Program-made: the position numbers and the translations under genes
Assembly (NCBI GenBank): GCA_047974745.1
Contig: JBKECO010000017.1
Span: 45,771-109,770, forward strand
Source: JBKECO01 sp047974745
GTDB taxonomy: Bacteria > Bacillota > Clostridia > Lachnospirales > Lachnospiraceae
Reading direction: 5' to 3'
DNA length: 64,000 nucleotides
The notes under the pieces: model-generated
The model's input: only the letters and a program-made list of their open reading frames with translations
Told to the model about the DNA's origin: nothing
The model's database searches: none
Part shown: positions 29,268-38,968 of the stretch, one piece after another
Position numbering within the stretch: position 1 is the stretch's first letter
Layout: every line of letters begins with the position of its first letter

Positions 29268-30599
29268 TTGGACGAGAAGGACAACATAATAAAACCGGAT
29301 GAAAAAACGCCGGACTTGGAACATAAGCCAAAAAAACAGCTACCCAAATATGTGATGGTGTCCCTGGCGGTTCTGATCACCTATGTTATAGGTCTATTCC
29401 TGTTTTTTGTAATGTTCCGATATCAGGGATTTGCCGCTTTTTTCGGCCAGATCATGGTCATATTGCAGCCAATTCTTATTGGTCTGGCACTTGCCTATTT
29501 ACTGAACCCAATCATGATGAGAGTCGAGCGTCTTTGCATCAAAGTTCTGTTACCCAGAATAAAAAATGAAAAAGTCGTACGCAGGATATCTCGATTCATA
29601 GGCACGATCATGGCATTGGCATTTCTGTCACTGATCATTTACCTGTTGCTGGAAATGATCGTTCCTCAACTGATTCAGAGCATCCAGAATATGATCGCCA
29701 CTCTTCCTGTTGAAGTCAATTCTTTTTCCATCTGGCTGACAGCAGTTCTTTCTGGTGACAATTATATACTAACACTGCTTCGAGGCTATCTTACCCAGGC
29801 GGTGGATTATCTGGAGAGCTATATTTCGACCCAGATCATTCCTGCAGCAAATACCTATATTACCTCTGTGACGATCGGTGTGATAAATATCATCAAAGTG
29901 GTCTTTAATGTGGTAATCGGACTGATCGTGTCCGTTTATGTCTTGATGAGTAAAGAGACTTTTACCGGGCAGTCAAAAAAGATCATCTATACTGTTTTTT
30001 CTAAAAAGCAGGGAAATATTATAATTCGTACTTTTCGCAGGAGCCATAAGATTTTTGGAGGTTTTATTTCAGGAAAGATCGTGGATTCCATGATTATCGG
30101 AGTTCTTTGCTACATCATTCTCTATATCATGAAGATGCCATATACTCTATTGGTTGCTGTGGTGATCGGTGCTACAAATGTAATTCCGTTCTTTGGACCA
30201 TTTATTGGAGCAATTCCTTGTGTGATACTGATCGCCCTGGCAGATCCGATCAAGGGAATCTACTTTATTATAATGATACTGATCCTGCAGCAGATCGATG
30301 GAAACATAATCGGACCAAAAATATTGGGCGATTCGACAGGACTCTCTTCCTTCTGGGTCATTTTTGCAATTCTGATAGGCGGAGGCATGTTCGGATTTGT
30401 CGGCATGGTGCTTGGAGTTCCGGTATTTGCAGTCATCTACTCCATCATCAGCGAAGTCGTTACCTACATCCTGAAGAAAAAGAAGCTTCCCAGTGGAACA
30501 AGCTCTTATATCCAGTTAGACAGCATTGATGAGAGAACCAGTGAATTAAAATATCCTGAGAAAACAGAGGTGCCCTTTTCAACCGAAAAAGACCAATAA
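29268..30599 (+). CDS. AI-2E family transporter (PerM-like permease)
   Basis: A 443-residue polytopic membrane protein with about eight helices and the family's conserved C-terminal core (IGATNVIPFFGPFIGAIPC, QQIDGNIIGPKILGDSTGL, GGGMFGFVGMVLGVPVFAV). Members export small molecules or act as Na+(Li+)/H+ antiporters; the substrate cannot be told. It starts with TTG 29268, with AGGAGG 6-7 nt upstream. It follows the hydratase by 10 nt. The C-terminal tail (about 45 residues) is polar. Confidence 0.85.
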   Translation: MDEKDNIIKPDEKTPDLEHKPKKQLPKYVMVSLAVLITYVIGLFLFFVMFRYQGFAAFFGQIMVILQPILIGLALAYLLNPIMMRVERLCIKVLLPRIKNEKVVRRISRFIGTIMALAFLSLIIYLLLEMIVPQLIQSIQNMIATLPVEVNSFSIWLTAVLSGDNYILTLLRGYLTQAVDYLESYISTQIIPAANTYITSVTIGVINIIKVVFNVVIGLIVSVYVLMSKETFTGQSKKIIYTVFSKKQGNIIIRTFRRSHKIFGGFISGKIVDSMIIGVLCYIILYIMKMPYTLLVAVVIGATNVIPFFGPFIGAIPCVILIALADPIKGIYFIIMILILQQIDGNIIGPKILGDSTGLSSFWVIFAILIGGGMFGFVGMVLGVPVFAVIYSIISEVVTYILKKKKLPSGTSSYIQLDSIDERTSELKYPEKTEVPFSTEKDQ

Positions 30600-30602
30600 A
30601 TT

Positions 30603-30632
30603 TTGACATTTTTTATAATTTCATGTTACACT
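30603..30632 (+). promoter_or_regulatory. Promoter of the TPR/P-loop gene and glgB
   Basis: Perfect TTGACA (30603-30608), 18 bp, TACACT (30627-30632, 4 of 6). It begins right after the stop of the permease gene. Confidence 0.5.
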
Positions 30633-30674
30633 TTACACAAATCATGAGCAAAATAGTGATAAGAGGTGTCAGAG

Positions 30675-32426
30675 TTGGATCGATATGAATATAAATTGAA
30701 AATGGATCAGCTTAAAACCCTGCTGGAGAAAAAAGACTACGAAACAGCAGCGGTAATTGCTGATACTATTAACTGGAAAAAAATAAGGAATGTGAACAGT
30801 CTGATCGTTGCTGGGGACATATACGCACATGCAAAGCGGTATGAGGAATCCTACGATATCCTGCTTTCAGCCTATGATAGGGCACCAATTGGCAGGATGA
30901 TCATATATCGTCTGGCTGAACTTGTCATTAAAATGGGCGAGTATGACGAGGCAGAAGAGTATATTGATGAATTTATCGAGCTTGCACCACAGGATAATTT
31001 GAGATTTGTACTGAAATATCGCCTGGCAAAAGCTAAGGGGCTCTCCCTTCCGACCCAGATCGCAATTCTAGAAGAGCTAAAGAATTTGGAATATTCTGAG
31101 GAATGGTTCTATGAACTTGCGAAGCTATATCATAAAAATGAACAGCAGGGACGATGTGTGGATGTTTGTGATGAACTGATACTCTGGTTCGGAACAGGTA
31201 ATTATGTAAAAAAGGCAATGGAGCTCAAGATGCTTCACCAGCCGCTTACAAGAGAGCAGGAAGAAAACTACAAGAAGTACTACTATACGGCACCAGAACC
31301 GATCAAACAACCAGAAGAACTGCCTTCTATTCAGAACGAGACGGAGGATGATTCTAAGGTGGAGTTGACTGAGTCAGCAGAAAGCCTGAATCTCAGTAAC
31401 AGTGTCAAAGATATGCTGTCTCAGAGTACTGAGATACAGCAGGAAACAGAGGTTTTGCCGAATGCAGAGAATCCGCAGAACTTTGAGAGTCGACAGGACT
31501 CACAGAATCCGCAGAATTTAGACAATCCGCCAAACATTCCGGATCAGGACACAAAGGCAATCAAGACGGAAGAAATAAGCAAGGCGTTGAACAAGCAAAT
31601 CGAGGAGATGCAGACAGGACAGCAAAGTGCATTTGAAGCAGATTTTCAAAAGCTTCCAGAGGAACTGCGGGATATCTTTTCCTACTTTGTTCCCGTTGCT
31701 GGAATGGAAGCACAGATCTGTGCAGTTTTGACAGGAGCATCACAACGACTTGCCAGCCAAGGAGATTCCACGCGTGGAAATATTTTGATCCAGGGTGGAA
31801 AAGGATGTGGGAAGACCGTACTTGCAACCTGCCTCATTAAAGCACTTCAAAAGATCGTAAATCGACCGAATGGGAAAATTGGAAAAATCGATGCAGAGAA
31901 GCTGAACAAAAAAGATATCACACAGCTTATGGCGAAGGTGTCCGGCGGCTGTCTGATCATAGAAGGAGCTGGACAGCTTTCGAAAGAAAGTGCTGTGAAG
32001 CTTTCCACACTGCTGGAATTAGATAAAAGCGGTATTCTTGTTGTAATGGAGGATACAAGGGCTGGAATCGAAAGTGTGATCGCACTTGACTATGAGCTGA
32101 CGAAGAAATTTACAGAAGTAATTAAAATTCCGGTATTTACTAGTGATGAGCTTGTACTTTTCGGAAAAGCATATGCGAAAGATCTCGATTACCAGATCGA
32201 TGAAATGGGTGTCCTGGCACTATATAAAAGGATCAGCCATATTCAGAGAATAGACCGACCGACTACGCTGACTGAGGTAAAAGAGATTATAGACGAAGCA
32301 ATTGATAGTGTGGAAAAAAGTTCCATCATGAAAGCTGTTTCGATCATTACATCAAGAAGATACGATGAGGAGGACTATGTAATCCTCAGAGAGAAGGACT
32401 TTGAGAAAAGAGGCCGAAGAGCGTAG
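30675..32426 (+). CDS. TPR protein with C-terminal AAA-like P-loop domain
   Basis: A 583-residue protein. The N-terminal half (about 1-210) is TPR-like helical hairpins (AGDIYAHAKRYEESYDILLSA). A disordered, Asn/Gln/Pro-rich linker follows (about 215-310) with repeats of the type NPQNFES and NPQNLDNPPN. The C-terminal half has Walker A IQGGKGCGKTVLA, a Walker-B-like CLIIEGAGQL and a lid domain; the usual DE of Walker B is EG here. TTG 30675 is chosen, AGAGGTG being 6 nt upstream. I recall similar proteins in Lachnospiraceae without known function. It shares a transcript with glgB. Confidence 0.7.
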   Translation: MDRYEYKLKMDQLKTLLEKKDYETAAVIADTINWKKIRNVNSLIVAGDIYAHAKRYEESYDILLSAYDRAPIGRMIIYRLAELVIKMGEYDEAEEYIDEFIELAPQDNLRFVLKYRLAKAKGLSLPTQIAILEELKNLEYSEEWFYELAKLYHKNEQQGRCVDVCDELILWFGTGNYVKKAMELKMLHQPLTREQEENYKKYYYTAPEPIKQPEELPSIQNETEDDSKVELTESAESLNLSNSVKDMLSQSTEIQQETEVLPNAENPQNFESRQDSQNPQNLDNPPNIPDQDTKAIKTEEISKALNKQIEEMQTGQQSAFEADFQKLPEELRDIFSYFVPVAGMEAQICAVLTGASQRLASQGDSTRGNILIQGGKGCGKTVLATCLIKALQKIVNRPNGKIGKIDAEKLNKKDITQLMAKVSGGCLIIEGAGQLSKESAVKLSTLLELDKSGILVVMEDTRAGIESVIALDYELTKKFTEVIKIPVFTSDELVLFGKAYAKDLDYQIDEMGVLALYKRISHIQRIDRPTTLTEVKEIIDEAIDSVEKSSIMKAVSIITSRRYDEEDYVILREKDFEKRGRRA

Positions 32427-32436
32427 GAGAAAGAAT

Positions 32437-34383
32437 ATGAACAATTTTACTGAGTTAGATTGTTACTTATTTGGGCAGGCCACTCATTATGACATCTATA
32501 AAAAAATGGGTGCACATGAACAGCTTCAAGACAATAAAAAAGGGATATGCTTTACCCTGTGGGCACCAAATGCCGACAGGGTTTTTGTCATTGGAGATTT
32601 CAATGCGTGGGATGAAACCGCAAATGAGTTAAAACGGGTAAAGCCGAAAAGTGCAGGTATTTTTGAAACTTTTATTGAAGGCGATCTGATGGGAAGCCTA
32701 TACCGTTATCTGATCCTGACAAAGGATGGAAGTAAATTATACAAGTCCGATCCTTATGCAAATCAGTATGAGATGAGACCAGGGAATGCTTCTCGAATTA
32801 CTTCGATCGATCATTTCAAATGGACAGACAAGCGGTGGGTCACAAGAAGAGAGAATGCAGATGCTCTGAATGAGCCAATAAGTATTTATGAAGTTCACCC
32901 AGGATCCTGGATGCGTCATCCAGGCCGTGGAGATGATGGTTTTTATACCTACAGAGAGTTGGCAGTCTCACTGGTAGATTATGTTCTTGAGATGGGATAT
33001 ACACACATCGAGCTGATGGGAATATCGGAATATCCCTTTGACGGATCTTGGGGATATCAGGTGACAGGTTATTTTGCACCGACCTCACGCTATGGAACAC
33101 CTGAGGATTTTGCATATCTGGTCAACTATTGCCATACAAAAAAAATCGGAGTTATACTAGACTGGGTTCCGGCACATTTTCCGAGAGACGCCTACGGTCT
33201 GGCAGAATTTGATGGAACATGCCTGTACGAATATCCGGATCCCAGAATGGGAGAGCATCCTGACTGGGGTACAAAAATATTCAACTATGGTCTCAACCAA
33301 GTTAAAAACTTCCTGATTGGAAGTGCGCTGATGTGGATCGAGCACTATCATGTTGACGGGCTTCGTGTAGATGCAGTGGCTTCCATGCTCTATCTTGACT
33401 ATGGAAAAAAGGATGGACAATGGGTCGCAAATAAATATGGTGATAACAAGAATCTGGATGCGATCGAATTTTTTCGCCATATCAATTCTCTTGTGGAGGA
33501 CAGAAACAAGGGCATCATGATGATCGCAGAGGAATCAACAGCCTGGCCGTTGGTGACCGGGAGTGCGAAAAAGGGCGGACTCAATTTCAACTTCAAATGG
33601 AATATGGGATGGATGCATGATTTTCTGGAATATATGAAATTAGATCCTCTTTTTCGTAAATACAATCATCATAAAATGACATTTTCCATGACGTATAATG
33701 CCAGCGAGAATTATATTCTGGTTTTATCCCATGATGAAGTTGTACATCTTAAGGGTTCAATGATAACGAAAATGCCCGGTTACGAAATCGATAAATATGC
33801 GAATTTGAAGGTGGGATATACCTTTATGTTCGGTCATCCCGGAAAAAAACTCTTGTTTATGGGACAAGAATTTGCCCAGGTGCATGAGTGGGATGAAGCA
33901 ACGGAGTTAGAGTGGTTTCAGCTGGCAAATAAGGAGCATAGCGATGTGCAGAACTTTGTCCGGCAGCTACTGCATATCTATCAGAAATATTCGTGTTTGT
34001 ATGCAAACGAGAAAAATCCCTACAATTTTGAATGGATCAATGCAGATGACGCTTCCAGAAGTATTTTCAGCTTTGTCAGAAAAAGCGAGGATGGAAAGAA
34101 CAATCTTTTATTCGTTCTGCATTTTACACCTATGGATCGTCCGGACTACAGAGTCGGAGTGCCTGAAAATACCTCCTATAAATTGATTCTATCTACAGAT
34201 GATGCAACTTCAGATACAGAAAAGCCATCCTATCGGGCTAAAAAACAGGAGTGTGACGGTCGAGAATACTCCTTTTCCTATCCCCTTTCAGGGTATGGCG
34301 TAGCAGTATTTAAATATTCAGAACGAAGACCGGTACAAAAACCGGTGAAGCAACCGAAAATAAAAGAAAAAAAGAAAAAGTAG
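32437..34383 (+). CDS. glgB: 1,4-alpha-glucan branching enzyme
   Basis: A GH13 enzyme of 648 residues that introduces alpha-1,6 branches into glycogen. The N-terminal CBM48 domain shows FTLWAPNADRVFVIGDFN. The barrel has the four conserved regions: DWVPAHF, GLRVDAVASM with the nucleophile Asp, the acid in IAEEST, and LSHDEV. The C-terminal beta domain and a Lys-rich tail follow. AGGAG sits 7 nt before ATG 32437. No other glycogen gene (glgA, glgC, glgP) is nearby, which is unusual but seen in Lachnospiraceae. Confidence 0.93.
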   Translation: MNNFTELDCYLFGQATHYDIYKKMGAHEQLQDNKKGICFTLWAPNADRVFVIGDFNAWDETANELKRVKPKSAGIFETFIEGDLMGSLYRYLILTKDGSKLYKSDPYANQYEMRPGNASRITSIDHFKWTDKRWVTRRENADALNEPISIYEVHPGSWMRHPGRGDDGFYTYRELAVSLVDYVLEMGYTHIELMGISEYPFDGSWGYQVTGYFAPTSRYGTPEDFAYLVNYCHTKKIGVILDWVPAHFPRDAYGLAEFDGTCLYEYPDPRMGEHPDWGTKIFNYGLNQVKNFLIGSALMWIEHYHVDGLRVDAVASMLYLDYGKKDGQWVANKYGDNKNLDAIEFFRHINSLVEDRNKGIMMIAEESTAWPLVTGSAKKGGLNFNFKWNMGWMHDFLEYMKLDPLFRKYNHHKMTFSMTYNASENYILVLSHDEVVHLKGSMITKMPGYEIDKYANLKVGYTFMFGHPGKKLLFMGQEFAQVHEWDEATELEWFQLANKEHSDVQNFVRQLLHIYQKYSCLYANEKNPYNFEWINADDASRSIFSFVRKSEDGKNNLLFVLHFTPMDRPDYRVGVPENTSYKLILSTDDATSDTEKPSYRAKKQECDGREYSFSYPLSGYGVAVFKYSERRPVQKPVKQPKIKEKKKK

Positions 34384-34389
34384 CCAAAG

Positions 34390-34434
34390 GGCTGCAGTAA
34401 GGTCGGATCACTGACTGTGCTGCAGCCTCTTTTT
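34390..34434 (+). terminator. Terminator after glgB
   Basis: GGCTGCAG (34390-34397) pairs with CTGCAGCC (34420-34427); the 22-nt loop can pair further internally. TCTTTTT follows. Confidence 0.85.
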
Positions 34435-34474
34435 ATAACATGAGAACATGTTCCATAATGAAAAAAGCTGTCGT

Positions 34475-34501
34475 TAAGTTTTTTTCTGGAAAATCCGAAG
34501 T
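34475..34501 (+). promoter_or_regulatory. Sigma-D (sigma-28) like promoter of the 964-residue flagellar protein
   Basis: TAAG (34475-34478), 15 bp, TCCGAAGT (34494-34501). The sigma-D consensus is about TAAA-N15-GCCGATAA. The spacing equals that of the flagellin promoter at 37412-37438. The -10 is less perfect than that of flagellin. Confidence 0.5.
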
Positions 34502-34536
34502 AATGGATAGATAACAATATCGAATCGGAGAATATT

Positions 34537-37431
34537 ATGAGAATCGAACAAGGAAGTGGATCAGAGTCCATTCAATGGAACAGGGAAGCGAAGACAGAAA
34601 AACAAACGAGGGGGCAGCTTAAGGCAGTCTCTGATCTTGAGATTTTTGAGAACCTGCGAACGATCCAGATCAAAGATCCTACATACGCAAAAAGTAGTGA
34701 GGAATCTGCTTTTCCAAGTGAAAAGGAGGATCACGGAACAGATATCAGGTTACAAATGGAGACGATTGCAAACACAATGTCGACAGAGGATTATTCACGA
34801 TTGCTGAATGATGGATATCAGCCTGATGATATGGACTGCGAAACACTTGTGACGGTGGTCGATAAGATTAAAATAGCATTGGCAAAAGGGGGCAAGGACG
34901 TATCTGATCTTGGTACCGGCCTTTCGAAGGAAGAACTTCTCGCAGCGGGAGAAACGGTCGTTTCTGTAAATATGCTGCACCAGGCATTCGAAGCCAAGGA
35001 CATACCTGCGACAAAGACCAATATGAGTGAGGGACTTGAAGCCATGGATCGAGCTGCGCAGATCCGTGATCTGAGCCGCGGAAGTATGGCCTATCTGTTA
35101 AAAAATAAAATGGACCCTACCATTGAAAATGTTACAAAGGCAGTTTTTTCAGGAAGTTCAGATGTGACAGCCATGGGTCAGGGAAAGGAGCTCGAGGCAC
35201 AGGTGGAGCGCGTTATTTCTGAGGCAGGATACGAAGTGACAGAATCCTTGAGGCAGGATGGAAACTGGATGCTCCAGAATGAAATTGCTTTGACGGACGA
35301 AAGCTTTCAAAAGCTTCAGGAATTGAAAGAGATAACATTTCCAATTGAGCTGGAAATGCTGACAAAATCAATCGCAGACACAGTAGCAGCAGGTTCCAGA
35401 CCCAAGGATACCCTTATACTTTATAGTAGCTCGTTGGAGGAGAGAGCCGATTCTTTTCTTCGCAATCTTCACTCTGATGCTGCTTTTTTGAACGAGACAA
35501 ATGCAGACTCTGAACATGCTGATGCAGAGGTTAGAACAACAGCTGAAGTGACAACGGAAAGTACAATCCTCGAAATTACACAGCAGCGACAACTGGAAGA
35601 AGTCCGCCTGCTTATGACAAAGCAAGCCTGCATTCAGATGTTAAAGCAGGGGATCGAAGTTGACACACTGCCCTTGGAAGAGCTGATTGATCAGCTAAAG
35701 GAGCAGGAGATTTCCTACTATGCCAGTCTGCTTCGAGAAGATACTGATTCCTTGAATTCAAAAGCAGCGATGCTCGTTGAGACGGATAAAGCTATCACGC
35801 AGATCAAACAGGCACCAGTCTATCTGCTAGCAGATCCAGATATAAGAAGAAGTAGTCTTTTTGAATTAAAGGACAAAGCATCTGTACTGACAGCAGCTGC
35901 CACAATAGCCAGCAGCTCCTATGAGGCAATGATGACAGAGCCTCGCAAAGACCTGGGGGATTCCCTTCAAAAAGCATTTGGAGCGATCGACAGCCTGCTG
36001 AGTGAGATTGGGGAAGAGAGTTCACAGGAAAATCAAAGGGCAGTCAGGGCTTTGGCATACAATCATATGGAAATCAATCAGGAGTCTGTCGCACAAGTAA
36101 AAGAAGCAGATGCACTGGTACAAAAGGTATTTCGCAATCTGAACCCCGTTGTTGTGCTGGAGATGATCCGAAATGGTCAAAATCCAATGGAAATGTCGCT
36201 GCAGGAACTGAATCAGGCTGCAGAAGCAATTTCGGAGGAAAGTGGACGAGAGGATGAGAAATTCAGTCAGTTCCTCTGGAAGCTGGATCAGAATGGAGAG
36301 ATCACAGAGGAGGAAAGAAGTGGATATATTGGGGTATATCGATTACTTCACCAGATCGAACAGTCTGACGGGGCAGCAGTGGGAGCTGTCATTGCAAAGG
36401 GTATGGAGATGAACCTTTCCAATCTTCTGACTGCAGTTCGCAGCACTAAGAAGACGGGAAGTGAATTCCTTGTTGACGATACATTCGATGGAATGAAAGC
36501 ATCGTCGAAGGATTCGATTACAGATCAGATCCAGCGCGCTTTTATCCAAAGCAAAGTCAGTGAGGCAAAGGAAATCCTTTCGCAGCTCAGTCAGAGCGAA
36601 ACAAATGAGTATCTAAAAGAGCAGACAGAGATCTTTGATAAGGCAGTGAAATCGGAACAGGAGATATATCAGCTATTGGCAAAATATGATACCCCCGTTA
36701 CAGCAAATTATCTGCAGGCAGCATCTCGTTTTATTAATCAGAGGAACAAAACATTTTCATCGTTGTTTGAGTCAAATGGCAGCAACAGTGTGACAGAGGA
36801 AGATTTTACTGCACTGCGGGATGAGATCCTCCGCAGATTTTCAGATGCGATGGAGTCTCCAGAAGAACTTGCCAAAGCACAGAATGATTTGGCGGAGGTG
36901 GCTGAAAATGTGATGAAGACAATGATCAGTGAAAGCGAAGATGTTACGTCATTGAACCTAAAGGAGATGAAGCTGTCCAAAATGCAGGTCTCCATCATGC
37001 AGAAAATGAACAAGGACGAGGTATACACCATACCGGTCATTGTGGAGGGAAAGATGACAGAGGTCTCACTTAAAATAGTCAGGGGCAAGGAGGAGAAGGG
37101 AAAAGTAGATATTTTCTTTGACTCCGAGCAGGCAGGAAAAGTCGCAGCTTCACTTGAGGTAAACAATGATGAAATTCGGGCGTGGATCAGCTGTGACAGC
37201 AAAGAACAACAAGAGAAATTCCAGCAGGAGCTGACTGACGAAGTGCTGAGCGAGCGATTTGGGGAAAGTACGACTGCCTTTTTTGCACAGGAAGAAAAGG
37301 TATCTGCAAGTAGTTTTTATAATACGGACAGTGGTAGTGAGCCGGAAGAGGAGCAGAATACGAACCAGACGAGGCGGTTGTACCATCTTGCCAAGGAGTT
37401 TTTGGGATTGCTAAGTAAGTCTGCTGCCTGA
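34537..37431 (+). CDS. Large flagellum-associated protein, possibly FliK-like (DUF6240 type)
   Basis: A 964-residue, Glu/Ser/Gln-rich soluble protein, mainly helical, without signal or membrane segment. The last 130 residues are different and beta-rich (KVDIFFDSEQAGKVAASLEVNNDEIRAW... begins near 840) and resemble the C-terminal domain of the hook-length protein FliK. I recall the family name DUF6240 for such Lachnospiraceae proteins, not verified. It is followed by flagellin and FliS, and a sigma-D-like promoter precedes it. CGGAGAA precedes the ATG. Confidence 0.6.
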   Translation: MRIEQGSGSESIQWNREAKTEKQTRGQLKAVSDLEIFENLRTIQIKDPTYAKSSEESAFPSEKEDHGTDIRLQMETIANTMSTEDYSRLLNDGYQPDDMDCETLVTVVDKIKIALAKGGKDVSDLGTGLSKEELLAAGETVVSVNMLHQAFEAKDIPATKTNMSEGLEAMDRAAQIRDLSRGSMAYLLKNKMDPTIENVTKAVFSGSSDVTAMGQGKELEAQVERVISEAGYEVTESLRQDGNWMLQNEIALTDESFQKLQELKEITFPIELEMLTKSIADTVAAGSRPKDTLILYSSSLEERADSFLRNLHSDAAFLNETNADSEHADAEVRTTAEVTTESTILEITQQRQLEEVRLLMTKQACIQMLKQGIEVDTLPLEELIDQLKEQEISYYASLLREDTDSLNSKAAMLVETDKAITQIKQAPVYLLADPDIRRSSLFELKDKASVLTAAATIASSSYEAMMTEPRKDLGDSLQKAFGAIDSLLSEIGEESSQENQRAVRALAYNHMEINQESVAQVKEADALVQKVFRNLNPVVVLEMIRNGQNPMEMSLQELNQAAEAISEESGREDEKFSQFLWKLDQNGEITEEERSGYIGVYRLLHQIEQSDGAAVGAVIAKGMEMNLSNLLTAVRSTKKTGSEFLVDDTFDGMKASSKDSITDQIQRAFIQSKVSEAKEILSQLSQSETNEYLKEQTEIFDKAVKSEQEIYQLLAKYDTPVTANYLQAASRFINQRNKTFSSLFESNGSNSVTEEDFTALRDEILRRFSDAMESPEELAKAQNDLAEVAENVMKTMISESEDVTSLNLKEMKLSKMQVSIMQKMNKDEVYTIPVIVEGKMTEVSLKIVRGKEEKGKVDIFFDSEQAGKVAASLEVNNDEIRAWISCDSKEQQEKFQQELTDEVLSERFGESTTAFFAQEEKVSASSFYNTDSGSEPEEEQNTNQTRRLYHLAKEFLGLLSKSAA

Positions 37432-37438
37432 CCGATAT
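37412..37438 (+). promoter_or_regulatory. Sigma-D (sigma-28) promoter of flagellin
   Basis: TAAG (37412-37415), 15 bp, ACCGATAT (37431-37438), close to the TAAA-N15-GCCGATAA consensus. It overlaps the last codons and stop of the upstream gene, so flagellin can be made independently late in flagellar assembly. The start site is predicted near 37446, 49 nt before the ATG. Confidence 0.75.
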
Positions 37439-37494
37439 AAGCAGCAGAGGACAAATCAGAAAAAGGGATCATTTCGAGACGAGAAAGGGACACA

Positions 37495-38958
37495 ATGAAA
37501 ATAAATCATAACATTTCAGCATCCATCACAAAAGCGCAGCTTCTGCGTACAGAAAATAATATTGCAGCGACCATGGAAAGACTTTCATCAGGGTTAAAAA
37601 TCAATAGTGCAAAGGACGATCCCTCTGGTATTGCGATATCAAATAAAATGGCTGCACAGATCGAAGGCCTCGATCAATCCTCGCAGAATGCATCAAATGG
37701 AATCAGTGTCATTGAGATCGCAGATTCTGCACTTTCTGAGATCACAAGTATGATACAGCGTATGAGCGAGCTCTCAGTCCAGGCAGCCTCTGATACGAAT
37801 ACCTATGAAGACAGAACTGCTATTCAGGCGGAGATCTCCTCCTTAAGGGATGAGATCGACAGAGTAGCAAAAGATACAGAATACAATACAAAAGCACTTT
37901 TGAATGGAACGCTCGATACCAGAGTATATGCGTCAAATATCAGCAGAATGTTAGTTTCTGATACAGTATCTCCAGGGATCTATCAGATTGGCATTACCCA
38001 GGCGGCGACTCAGAGCTCTGTGGTATCGTCTACTTCTACCGGAACAATTCCAGCCGGAACCATTTTGATCAACGGACTAGAAGTCACGATCGAAGAAGGA
38101 GAAAGTGCTGATGTGGTATATGAAAAACTGAGAGAGGCAGGGGAGCAGGCACGTATCAATGTATTTGAAACGGACGCTCCGCCTACTGTGGATTTCGATG
38201 CAAATCCGACAACAGCCGGATATGAAAGCAGTGACACAGCATTTGCATATGGAGATGTACTGGTATTCGCTTCAACAGAATATGGCAGTATGGGAACGAT
38301 AGAGATTACGGCGAGCACTCCGGAACTTGCGGCATTTCTTGGACTTGATACCATGACGCAGACAGCCGGGACTGATATGCAGATATCTTTGAATCTGGAT
38401 CCTGCGGATTCGGCCTTTAGTGCACAGGCAACGGTGACAACATCCGGCAACAAGGTAACAATTACGGATATACGGGGATTTACCATGGATTTTATGATGG
38501 ATCCCGGAACAAATACCATGAATGGTACTGTAATGGAATACATGGACATTGAAGTTACAAGCATGGGGAGGATGACACTTCAGATCGGTGCCAATGAAAA
38601 TCAGACCATGGATGTCCGTATCCCAAAGATCTCTTCCGAGAATCTATATCTCGATGAGCTTGATGTTACAAAAGTAGACGGAGGATCCCGGGGGATAACG
38701 ATTCTGGCTGACGCATTAAGAAGTGTCTCGGAAGCCCGTTCCAAGCTGGGTGCATATGAGAACAGACTAGATCATGCTGTCAGCAGCCTGGATGCTTCCA
38801 GTGAAGACATGTCTTCTGCGATTTCACGGATCAAAGATGCTGATATGGCTAAAGAAATGACAGATTACACAAAATATAATGTACTGCAGCAGACAGCAGT
38901 TTCCGTGCTGGGCCAGGCGAATGACCTGCCGCAGACTGTATTGCAGCTGTTACGATAA
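37495..38958 (+). CDS. hag: Flagellin
   Basis: A 487-residue filament protein. The N-terminal D0/D1 part (MKINHNISASITKAQLLRTE, LSSGLKINSAKDDPSGIAIS) and the C-terminal part (SKLGAYENRLDHAVSSLDAS, ending VLQLLR) are conserved. The middle (about 160-395) is a variable, surface-exposed domain rich in Thr, Gly and Met. AAAGGG precedes the ATG. The filament is exported through the flagellar type III system, chaperoned by FliS, which is encoded 10 nt downstream. Confidence 0.95.
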   Translation: MKINHNISASITKAQLLRTENNIAATMERLSSGLKINSAKDDPSGIAISNKMAAQIEGLDQSSQNASNGISVIEIADSALSEITSMIQRMSELSVQAASDTNTYEDRTAIQAEISSLRDEIDRVAKDTEYNTKALLNGTLDTRVYASNISRMLVSDTVSPGIYQIGITQAATQSSVVSSTSTGTIPAGTILINGLEVTIEEGESADVVYEKLREAGEQARINVFETDAPPTVDFDANPTTAGYESSDTAFAYGDVLVFASTEYGSMGTIEITASTPELAAFLGLDTMTQTAGTDMQISLNLDPADSAFSAQATVTTSGNKVTITDIRGFTMDFMMDPGTNTMNGTVMEYMDIEVTSMGRMTLQIGANENQTMDVRIPKISSENLYLDELDVTKVDGGSRGITILADALRSVSEARSKLGAYENRLDHAVSSLDASSEDMSSAISRIKDADMAKEMTDYTKYNVLQQTAVSVLGQANDLPQTVLQLLR

Positions 38959-38968
38959 GGGGTAGGAA

